A stretch of DNA of 6,668 bases from Candidatus Poseidoniaceae archaeon. GTDB taxonomy: Archaea > Thermoplasmatota > Poseidoniia > Poseidoniales > Poseidoniaceae. Position 1 is the first letter of the stretch, and each line of letters opens with the position of its first letter. The stretch is taken from assembly GCA_013329295.1 (NCBI GenBank), contig DUKP01000185.1:1-6668 (forward strand), written 5' to 3'. The position numbers and the translations under genes are program-made. Below the pieces are notes generated by a model. The model was given only the letters and a program-made list of their open reading frames with translations, was not told the origin of the DNA and did no database searches. This document shows positions 1 through 5,480 of this stretch, in pieces.

Positions 1-1
1 C

Positions 2-172
2 GATGAATACAAGGCCAAATTTGGCGACCCATATGTTGCTGCTAGAAACGGTTGGCTTGATGATGTAATCGAGCCAAGTGAGTCGAGAATTCGATTGATT
101 CGTGCCCTCAATATTCTACGGTCTAAACGTGAATGGAGCCCACCTAAGAAGCATGGAAATATTCCATTATGA
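2..172 (+). CDS. pccB: Acyl-CoA (propionyl/methylmalonyl-type) carboxylase carboxyltransferase (beta) subunit, C-terminal end only
   Basis: The open frame runs in from the left edge and ends at TGA 170-172, giving 56 residues. The peptide has the characteristic C-terminus of biotin-dependent acyl-CoA carboxylase beta subunits: a PYVAARNGWLDDVIEPSES segment (family pattern PYxAAxxGxIDDVIxPxxTR), then R-x-x-L-I-R-A-L, then an SKRE-type segment, ending exactly in KHGNIPL. In the family this subunit moves the carboxyl group from biotin to acetyl- or propionyl-CoA in the cytoplasm. The biotin carboxylase and carrier partners are not in the window. Substrate (acetyl- versus propionyl-CoA) cannot be decided from this fragment, so the symbol is tentative; the family call is firm. 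The gene is convergent with the next one, and the two stop codons touch with no spacer. Confidence 0.9.
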   Translation, partial: DEYKAKFGDPYVAARNGWLDDVIEPSESRIRLIRALNILRSKREWSPPKKHGNIPL

Positions 173-190
173 TTACTTATTTTTATTAAT
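153..190 (+). terminator. Possible intrinsic terminator of the carboxylase gene
   Basis: A 6-bp inverted repeat (ATGGAA 153-158 and TTCCAT 162-167, loop ATA) lies over the last codons of the carboxylase gene. It is followed across the stop codon by a T-rich stretch at about 173-190 (TTACTTATTTTTATT). Archaeal transcription commonly ends at T-rich runs on the non-template strand, and no spacer exists between the convergent genes, so any terminator must lie here. The stem may be incidental, because it encodes the conserved GNIP residues. The T-rich run doubles as the antisense of the Asn/Lys-rich C-terminus of the next gene. Confidence 0.35.
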
Positions 191-2965
191 TCTAGAAAGT
201 AATCCTGTCTCTGACAAACTAACTCCAAGTTCTTCTTCGACAACATCTACTTCAGTCTCAATCATTAATGGATTAGTATTGATCGGCTCACTACGCATTG
301 TTCTAAGAACAATAATCAATACAAGAACCATGATAATTAGTCCTAAAACACCTGAAACTATCAATGTATTAGATACTTTAAATCCGTCATCTTCATCTGT
401 TTTATCTTCAGCAATTGGAACTGTTGAATTGAAATCTATAATGGTATATTCTACTACTTCTGATGTGAATTCTGAGTCAAAAATAGCCACTCTAACCTCT
501 ACTGTTTCACTGCGGTTCACCGGAACTTCAAGCATTGTAACACATTCTTTTGAGTTCCCTGAATCATCAATAATACATGATGGTTGAAGATTATCTTGCG
601 GTACTCCATCAAGAGAAATTTCCAAACCATGTTCACTCGCCCCATCATTATCAAAAACTGACCAAGCAAGTGTCGCTGCTGTATCATCAATAATATTGAC
701 ATTCATCAATGTCAGAATTGGAATATCTGGTACACTTGTAACTTCAATGCTCAATAACTGAGAATAATTTGTAGTTCCATCTGTCACATTGAGCCATTCG
801 TTATTGATTGTTCCAAAATAGTCATTTTGTGGTGAAATAATCAATTGTGAACCAGAAATTATTGCTACATTGGCGCTAGAAGAATCAGACTCGATGGTCC
901 AAGAAAGCGTATCACCATCGATATCATAGGCAAAATCAGACAAACTCAATGATATTGATTCGTCCTCTTGCATTGAAATCTGCCACATCGAATTATTAGC
1001 AATTACTGGGTCATCAACTGGAGCAACCTGTATTGGAATATCCAAATCAACAGGTTCGGTAACACCATCCGTAACTCTAACATGTAAAACAGTAGCACCA
1101 TTTGCATTTGGAACAGGATTCAAAGTTAATACTCCATTATAGTAAGAAAACTCAACAGGTCCTGCGATTCCTTGAGTCTCATCATTGATTGAAGCAAGTA
1201 ATGGTTCGCCCTCTGGGTCATAAGCATACTCAGTAATATTTACTGAAACTGATGGACCGTCTTCAATTAGAGTTTGCATTACAATGTCATCTGTTTTTAC
1301 TACTGGGTCATTGTATGGTATAACCACAATTTCCAACATAGTTAATGCTTCATCAATCACTCCCAAGCCATCAGATCTAAGCAAAATGTCAACTTCAGCA
1401 CCTAAGATATATTCTTCAGTAACGATGTGAGTTACCGTTAATCCCCGATAATCATTATCGATTTGTATAGAGAAATTACTGATTTGACCTCCACTTAATG
1501 TTGCTTCAACAATAAACAATTCTTGGCCATCTGGGTCAATACCAATGTCGCTTGCTAAAATATACCCTTCACCGCGTTCAGGAACTTGGATTACTGGTGC
1601 TGGTACTGTTAATGAGATGGGAGAATCTGTTCGTAAAAATTGGTGCTCAATAGTTGAGGGAGCACCTTCAACCATCACAGTCAAGAATGCGGTGTGGTTT
1701 CCAGGCGCTAAATCTTCGACTGCATAATCACATTGTACCGTTCCGTTATCGTGTACCAAGCCAATAACTGTCACTATTTTGTTAAATCCGCATTCTACAT
1801 CAATTTGCCAATTAGAATCGATTTCTCCATAGCGGTCTCCATTTCTAAGTGTCCAATTACTAGATAGTGAAAATGTATCATATCTACCAAACTCATTGAC
1901 CTGACTTGGAGACTTAGTTATATTTTCAATCAGCAAAAATTCTGATTCAAACAAATTCTCCTCGGTATATGAGTCGCTATCACTGGCGGAATTTGGCGAT
2001 GCCTCACGATTGAATGCTGGTCTAAATTCATCATGAACTCCTCTAAGTGTTAAATCTAAATACGGCACAATATGGGATATTGCGTAATCTATTTGCTCGG
2101 TTTGAGATATTGATGCATCGCCATCGCCACGGTCATCGCCGAAAAAGATTCCATCATCTATTTCATCTTGGAATTGATAATGATCAGCGCCAAGAACATG
2201 CATCCACTGCCAAGCTAGAGCATCGGTAGCGCTAATTATTGGTAAATTATCTTGACCTTTGGCAATTTCATCAACGGTTCCAGTCATGAATAGCCCAGTA
2301 CCCGGGCTAGCAGGGTCAATTTGCCATTCGCTAGGTTTGATATTTTGCCAACCATCCCCGCTATTCCAACCGGAAAAATCAATTCCTAAGCCGAAGATAG
2401 ACCTGGGTGGTTGAATTTCAACTGACAGATTTGATTCTGGCCAAAATGGATAAACTGAGTAGGCAATTGCAGCTCCAGTACCATGGCCTGAAACACCCCA
2501 ATGATGCAAATCAATATTACCAAATGCAGCAGGAATTAGACTATTAGTAGCATTGGTTTGATTCATCAAATCAATTATCGATTCTAATAACAACAATGAA
2601 GATTCAACATTTGTAGTATCATCGCTATCAAAACCATTGGTTAGAACAACTATAGTTCCACGTTTAACTATTTCACTTGAAAAAATTCCGTAGTCAGAAG
2701 TATCCTCTCCTTCATCACAAAAGAACACCGTGAACGGAAACGGGCCATTTCCAGCCATTGCTTCGTCTTCACCGTCATTCATTGCTGGATAAATTACTCT
2801 CACTGATTTACCATTTGCAGTCAAATCAGCAAAGCCAACTGGAAAATCAACACCAGTGTGTTGGTTTTTGAATTCTTTTGATTCAGGGGGATGAGCAACT
2901 GATGGTGCGATAGCAAACATGCTGGCAAACAAAATGCCAATCAGTATCCAAGCGTTACCCTTCAA
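173..2965 (-). CDS. Secreted, membrane-anchored protein: degenerate alpha/beta-hydrolase-like domain plus Ig/cadherin-like repeats
   Basis: 930 residues from a TTG start (2965-2963), probably surface-exposed. Residues 1-24 form a signal peptide (basic N-terminus, hydrophobic WILIGILFASMFAIA, then SVAHPP). Residues about 35-310 resemble a dienelactone-hydrolase/PET-hydrolase-type alpha/beta hydrolase: VRVIYPA (55-61), GPFPFTVFF (74-82), nucleophile-elbow region SGHGTGA (159-165), candidate acid Asp232 in GTVDE and candidate His262 in GADHYQF. The expected GHSMGG reads GHGTGA, so the nucleophile Ser appears to be Gly162. An Ig-like domain with Cys392 and Cys412 follows (about 350-450), then repeats with D-x-D/E-G signatures: DPDGQ (477-481), DPEGE (583-587), DIDGD (681-685), FDNDG (771-775). 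Cys797 and Cys808 may form a second disulfide. One transmembrane helix (about 868-888) and a roughly 40-residue acidic tail end the protein. Many N-x-S/T sites fit glycosylation. It may be a substrate- or ligand-binding pseudoenzyme; the real ligand is unknown. An in-frame ATG lies three codons upstream but is followed by a stop codon. aroE is 55 bases upstream on the same strand. Confidence 0.85.
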   Translation of the reverse strand: MKGNAWILIGILFASMFAIAPSVAHPPESKEFKNQHTGVDFPVGFADLTANGKSVRVIYPAMNDGEDEAMAGNGPFPFTVFFCDEGEDTSDYGIFSSEIVKRGTIVVLTNGFDSDDTTNVESSLLLLESIIDLMNQTNATNSLIPAAFGNIDLHHWGVSGHGTGAAIAYSVYPFWPESNLSVEIQPPRSIFGLGIDFSGWNSGDGWQNIKPSEWQIDPASPGTGLFMTGTVDEIAKGQDNLPIISATDALAWQWMHVLGADHYQFQDEIDDGIFFGDDRGDGDASISQTEQIDYAISHIVPYLDLTLRGVHDEFRPAFNREASPNSASDSDSYTEENLFESEFLLIENITKSPSQVNEFGRYDTFSLSSNWTLRNGDRYGEIDSNWQIDVECGFNKIVTVIGLVHDNGTVQCDYAVEDLAPGNHTAFLTVMVEGAPSTIEHQFLRTDSPISLTVPAPVIQVPERGEGYILASDIGIDPDGQELFIVEATLSGGQISNFSIQIDNDYRGLTVTHIVTEEYILGAEVDILLRSDGLGVIDEALTMLEIVVIPYNDPVVKTDDIVMQTLIEDGPSVSVNITEYAYDPEGEPLLASINDETQGIAGPVEFSYYNGVLTLNPVPNANGATVLHVRVTDGVTEPVDLDIPIQVAPVDDPVIANNSMWQISMQEDESISLSLSDFAYDIDGDTLSWTIESDSSSANVAIISGSQLIISPQNDYFGTINNEWLNVTDGTTNYSQLLSIEVTSVPDIPILTLMNVNIIDDTAATLAWSVFDNDGASEHGLEISLDGVPQDNLQPSCIIDDSGNSKECVTMLEVPVNRSETVEVRVAIFDSEFTSEVVEYTIIDFNSTVPIAEDKTDEDDGFKVSNTLIVSGVLGLIIMVLVLIIVLRTMRSEPINTNPLMIETEVDVVEEELGVSLSETGLLSRINKNK

Positions 2966-3001
2966 TTAGACCATCCCAATGAGTCGAATGACAACTACGT
3001 T

Positions 3002-3008
3002 CTATTTT
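3002..3008 (-). promoter_or_regulatory. Candidate TATA box for the secreted-protein gene
   Basis: On the - strand this reads AAAATAG, at about -34 to -28 from the upstream ATG (2974-2972) and about 9 bases farther from the TTG at 2965. It lies in the 55-base gap after aroE, so the gene could have its own promoter as well as being read from aroE. A GGGATGG stretch (2977-2971) just before the TTG could act as a weak ribosome binding site. Support is position and AT-richness only. Confidence 0.25.
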
Positions 3009-3020
3009 GTAATTAGTATC

Positions 3021-4037
3021 TTATGAGTATGACGCAAGTACTGATTCTGCAGTAATTAGCATAGAGACTAACAAATCAAGTGTTGGCAACTCATCAGTGA
3101 TTTGTGGCGCCCACAATTGAGACCAGCATTCAAGATGTTGAGCCGCAAGTAGCCATCTACCATCGACAACTTCGTTAGTGATTGCTGCAATTCTATCTTC
3201 ATGTTCGCCATCGATTCCATGATATTGTGACCGAATTACTAAACTTGAGACTTGAACATCATCTGGAAGTGTATCATCATCGAAATTAATGAAAACATCA
3301 CATGTTCTAGATTCTGCAACCTCGCCACTAAACCAATCATATTCATCCATGTCTCGTTTGCCGCCCAAAATCATAACTTTACCACCCAATTTCTGCCAAG
3401 TATGAGCGGTTGAACGTGCTGCACCACCACCACCAATTATTCCAATGGTCGAACCTTTGGAGATATCTATGCCAAAATATTCGGCAACTCTTGCAACACC
3501 TGAACCATCCACATTCGATGACCACCAGCCGAAACCATCCCAACGAAGAGCATTAACAGATTCGATCAGTGATGAATCATTAAAATCAACAACTGCTTGT
3601 GACTTTAATTGATGCTTCAAAGGAGATGTTAAATTCAACCAAACCTCTTCGCGAAATGATTTTGTTGGTAAATCAATTTTGACGTTAAACGGAAGACTAG
3701 CGGAATTCTTACTGAACTTCTCTCGGCTTAATCCATCGATAGAATCGGTAATTTCAGCAGTTGCTTCAAGCACTTTTTGCATCAACGCCTTGTTACGGAA
3801 TTTTCCAAATGGAGCTCCAGTCAAATTCCAATTAACCACATCTGGAATAAATTTTACATGCCCCCATGCCAGTGCATCTTGAATAAATTTAACATCAACT
3901 AAATCTGTTTGTAGTAGATTAAATCTTAGTGAAGGTTTAACCTGATTAGAAACATGTTGAGCGACGATATTAATCAATACAGGAGACAGAGAATGATTGA
4001 CAGGATGGCCTGCAACTGCATAGTAGACATCCGCCAT
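3021..4037 (-). CDS. aroE: Shikimate dehydrogenase-like protein (AroE family), divergent and enlarged
   Basis: 338 residues, ATG start 4037-4035, TAA stop at 3023-3021. AroE reduces 3-dehydroshikimate to shikimate with NADPH in aromatic amino acid synthesis. Key residues match E. coli AroE by motif and spacing: AGHPVNHSLSP (9-19) with the shikimate-binding serines; N-L-T-S-P-L-K with Thr137 and catalytic Lys141 (T61/K65); Asn162 in SVNAL (N86); catalytic Asp177 in NVDGSG (D102); nucleotide-binding GGGGAAR (202-208); Gln300 in LLAAQH (Q244). Oddities: about 70 extra residues lie between the SLSP motif and the N-x-T motif (usual family length about 270-290); the NADP-phosphate motif NRTxxR reads GGKRDM (225-230); and the usual ATSxG and D-x-x-Y-x-P segments are not recognisable (NFDDDTL at 251-257, SQYHG at 270-274). 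The substrate site looks intact, so activity is plausible, but cofactor use may differ. A quinate/shikimate dehydrogenase variant is an alternative. No clear ribosome binding site precedes the ATG. Confidence 0.8.
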   Translation of the reverse strand: MADVYYAVAGHPVNHSLSPVLINIVAQHVSNQVKPSLRFNLLQTDLVDVKFIQDALAWGHVKFIPDVVNWNLTGAPFGKFRNKALMQKVLEATAEITDSIDGLSREKFSKNSASLPFNVKIDLPTKSFREEVWLNLTSPLKHQLKSQAVVDFNDSSLIESVNALRWDGFGWWSSNVDGSGVARVAEYFGIDISKGSTIGIIGGGGAARSTAHTWQKLGGKVMILGGKRDMDEYDWFSGEVAESRTCDVFINFDDDTLPDDVQVSSLVIRSQYHGIDGEHEDRIAAITNEVVDGRWLLAAQHLECWSQLWAPQITDELPTLDLLVSMLITAESVLASYS

Positions 4038-4128
4038 GAAAAACCGTCTTTTTCATTGTTTTTGAATTAAACCTTTTATCCAAACTCGTAGGAAAAACCT
4101 TTGAAAACCATAACCCTGTGGTACATCC
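4038..4128. promoter_or_regulatory. Divergent promoter region between aroE and the membrane-protein/flotillin cluster
   Basis: This 91-base AT-rich gap is the only divergent junction in the window, so it should hold promoters for both directions. On the - strand, TTTAATT (4071-4065) sits at -34 to -28 from the aroE ATG. On the + strand, TTTTATC (4074-4080), preceded by AAACC, is a TATA-like candidate about 50 bases before the ATG at 4129; TTTGAAAA (4100-4107) is a weaker candidate at about -25. Neither ATG has a strong ribosome binding site, in keeping with leaderless or short-leader transcripts. The exact boxes are uncertain. Confidence 0.45.
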
Positions 4129-4515
4129 ATGGCAGGAGTTGGGTTCATCAGCAATCAAACAGCAGGCAAGGGAGCAATTGCTGCGTTAACAGGTTTATTG
4201 GGGCTGTATATGACTGCGGCTATGTGGGTTGAATTCAATGAAGCACTCGGAGCATTCTTTGGACCGAGTCTTGGCGTAATTGTTGGAACTCTAATTTTCC
4301 TAATTTACCAAGATAGAAAGAATGTTAAAGAATTCTCAGCAAATAAGAATTATAGTACATCTGAAAGAACAACTTTAGTAAAGGGTGCTGATGGAAGATA
4401 TACTCAAATTGACTCAAACATAGAAAGTGGTCGAAACCCAGTATTATTTATTGCAATGCTGTATTTCACTATAGTGCTAATTAGTGAAATCTCATGGTCT
4501 GATTTAATTCTTTGA
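4129..4515 (+). CDS. Small three-helix membrane protein of unknown function
   Basis: 128 residues. The ATG at 4129 is the first start after an in-frame TAA at 4111-4113. I do not recognise a family. Hydrophobic segments at about 15-34, 40-60 and 104-121 should be membrane helices. The stretch between helices 2 and 3 (about 61-103) is polar and charged, beginning with YQDRKNVKEF and including VKGADGRYTQID, and would be a soluble loop. No catalytic motif is visible. It is the first gene of a + strand run that continues, after a 9-base gap, into a second small membrane protein and then NfeD and flotillin. A role in membrane organisation is inferred from that neighbourhood alone. It is very likely a real gene, given the coherent membrane topology and the spacing to the next gene. 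Confidence 0.75.
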   Translation: MAGVGFISNQTAGKGAIAALTGLLGLYMTAAMWVEFNEALGAFFGPSLGVIVGTLIFLIYQDRKNVKEFSANKNYSTSERTTLVKGADGRYTQIDSNIESGRNPVLFIAMLYFTIVLISEISWSDLIL

Positions 4516-4518
4516 GGT
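4514..4518 (+). promoter_or_regulatory. Ribosome binding site GAGGT that sets a TTG start
   Basis: GAGGT overlaps the TGA stop (4513-4515) of the 128-residue gene and lies 6 bases before TTG 4525. The next in-frame ATG (4537) would be 18 bases away, too far for this site, so TTG is preferred. The overlap with the upstream stop suggests translational coupling. A run of seven T (4520-4526) fills the spacer and runs into the TTG. Confidence 0.65.
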
Positions 4519-4524
4519 ATTTTT

Positions 4525-4782
4525 TTGTCAACATTGATGGATATCTTTCTAATGAAAGATAACCTAAACAAAATAGACCAAGATGCTAGAACTGTTTATT
4601 GGATTATTCTAGAAAAGTTATCTATTGTTCTTTGCTTAGTTATCGTTTTTGCTGGCGCCTTAGCATTAAATCTACCTTGGTGGGCCGTTGGAACAATTCT
4701 TGGATTCTCATTAGGACCTATCGTCTATGGTCATTATTATTTCATTTACATACGCCCAATACTGAAAAGACGGGAAGATTGA
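4525..4782 (+). CDS. Small two-helix membrane protein of unknown function
   Basis: 85 residues from a TTG start chosen because of the well-spaced GAGGT upstream; using ATG 4537 would shorten it by four residues. I do not recognise a family. The first 24 residues are amphipathic and charged (LMKDNLNKIDQDAR). Two hydrophobic helices follow at about 25-48 and 51-77, joined by a tight turn at NLPWW (49-53). The end is basic and charged (LKRRED), which would place both termini on the cytoplasmic side under the positive-inside rule. It lies 9 bases after the 128-residue membrane protein gene and 35 bases before the NfeD start, so co-transcription is likely. A function tied to NfeD/flotillin is inference from position only. 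Confidence 0.7.
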   Translation: MSTLMDIFLMKDNLNKIDQDARTVYWIILEKLSIVLCLVIVFAGALALNLPWWAVGTILGFSLGPIVYGHYYFIYIRPILKRRED

Positions 4783-4807
4783 TGTGGGAAAGGTTGCTGT
4801 GAGTGTT

Positions 4808-4813
4808 AGGTGA
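4808..4813 (+). promoter_or_regulatory. Ribosome binding site AGGTGA for the NfeD-like gene
   Basis: AGGTGA lies 4 bases before ATG 4818, a slightly short but workable spacing. It is the best Shine-Dalgarno match near this gene and argues for ATG 4818 over the in-frame GTG at 4803, which has only a weaker AGGTT (4791-4795) upstream. Confidence 0.55.
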
Positions 4814-4817
4814 AGAC

Positions 4818-5414
4818 ATGGGTTTGTTCGGAGATTTTCTTGATTTAATTGGCTTAGGAGGAATTACTGGAGTTGATGTTCTATTTGCTGCAATGGCGAT
4901 TGTAGGAACATTTTTGTTCATAATTTACTTTCTACTAATCTTGATCGGTGATTTCACAGGTGGGATGTTTGACTTCGAAATGGATGCAGATGGAATTTTC
5001 CATCTATTTACAATCCAAGGTTTACTTAGTTTCATAATGATGTTTGGTATTTTTGGACTATCCGTTTCACAGGCTGATCAAAATGCCTTCATAGCAATCA
5101 TTGCTGGAACGATTGCTGGAACCTTTTCTATGTATATAGTTGGCAAGGTATTCCAAATGATGGCGAGTTTGGAGAAGGACAATACTGTTGAGCATGCACA
5201 AGCAATTGGCGCAAGAGGCACAGTATACCGAACCATACATCCAGGAAAGATGGGAGAAGTACAGGTTGAATACCAAGGTGCACTCCGAACAGAGTCAGCT
5301 GTAGCAAAAGATGAAACTTTGAAACTTGAAACTGGTAAATTCGTTGAAGTTGTTGATGTAATAACTGAAAGATTGATTGTTATCCCACTAGATATCAATG
5401 GAAATGACGAATGA
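4818..5414 (+). CDS. NfeD-family membrane protein (YuaF-like), flotillin partner
   Basis: 198 residues from ATG 4818; a GTG start at 4803 would add five. Three hydrophobic helices at about 19-44, 64-83 and 90-114 are followed by a soluble domain (about 128-191) with the NfeD OB-fold pattern: GARGTVYRTIHPGKMGEVQVEYQG in outline, then a stretch of extra strands, the G-K-F-V-E-V-V-D-V-I turn and E-R-L-I-V-I-P-L at the end. In the family, NfeD proteins of this short type lack the protease domain, sit in the membrane with the OB domain in the cytoplasm, and are encoded next to SPFH proteins such as flotillin (B. subtilis YuaF with FloT). The same arrangement is seen here, with the flotillin gene 66 bases downstream. 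YuaF usually has fewer residues and a similar layout, so this is an ordinary family member. Confidence 0.88.
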   Translation: MGLFGDFLDLIGLGGITGVDVLFAAMAIVGTFLFIIYFLLILIGDFTGGMFDFEMDADGIFHLFTIQGLLSFIMMFGIFGLSVSQADQNAFIAIIAGTIAGTFSMYIVGKVFQMMASLEKDNTVEHAQAIGARGTVYRTIHPGKMGEVQVEYQGALRTESAVAKDETLKLETGKFVEVVDVITERLIVIPLDINGNDE

Positions 5415-5454
5415 TTTGGCTAAATTTCGCGCAAATAATGTGGGGTGAATCCTC

Positions 5455-5460
5455 TTATAG
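5455..5460 (+). promoter_or_regulatory. Candidate TATA box for the flotillin gene
   Basis: TTATAG is centred about 24 bases before the flotillin ATG at 5481, the distance expected for an archaeal TATA box driving a leaderless or nearly leaderless transcript. No good Shine-Dalgarno motif precedes the ATG (only GGT at 5472-5474), which fits. The 66-base gap after nfeD (5415-5480) is the largest within this + strand run. The flanking bases could form a weak 6-bp hairpin (AATCCT 5448-5453 and GGGGTT 5460-5465, two G-U pairs), which I do not call separately. Confidence 0.4.
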
Positions 5461-5480
5461 GGGTTTGATTTGGTAATGCC

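Noticed and set aside
102..587. 161-residue open frame on the + strand over the carboxylase end and the secreted-protein gene
   Set aside because: It is the antisense of the 930-residue gene; its Ser/Thr-rich composition is what reading that gene backwards gives, and it has no domain or ribosome binding site.
2090..2140. Possible EF-hand-like calcium loop (residues 277-290 of the secreted protein)
   Set aside because: The D-x-D spacing fits only with Arg at loop position 1 and no Gly at position 6, so I do not call a calcium-binding loop.
3970..4158. 62-residue Cys-rich open frame on the - strand spanning the aroE start and the divergent promoter
   Set aside because: It overlaps the conserved AroE N-terminus in another frame and runs over the start of the 128-residue gene; the Cys content comes from frame choice and nothing supports translation.
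4599..4802. 67-residue open frame in another + strand frame over the 85-residue membrane gene
   Set aside because: The 85-residue frame has a good ribosome binding site and clean two-helix topology; this one does not.
5067..5398. Two overlapping - strand open frames (69 and 106 residues) inside the NfeD gene
   Set aside because: The + strand encodes a clear NfeD OB-fold domain here, so both are antisense shadows.
5448..5465. Weak hairpin between nfeD and flotillin as a terminator or regulatory RNA
   Set aside because: Only six pairs with two G-U wobbles and no T-run after it; the TATA reading of the same bases is better placed.
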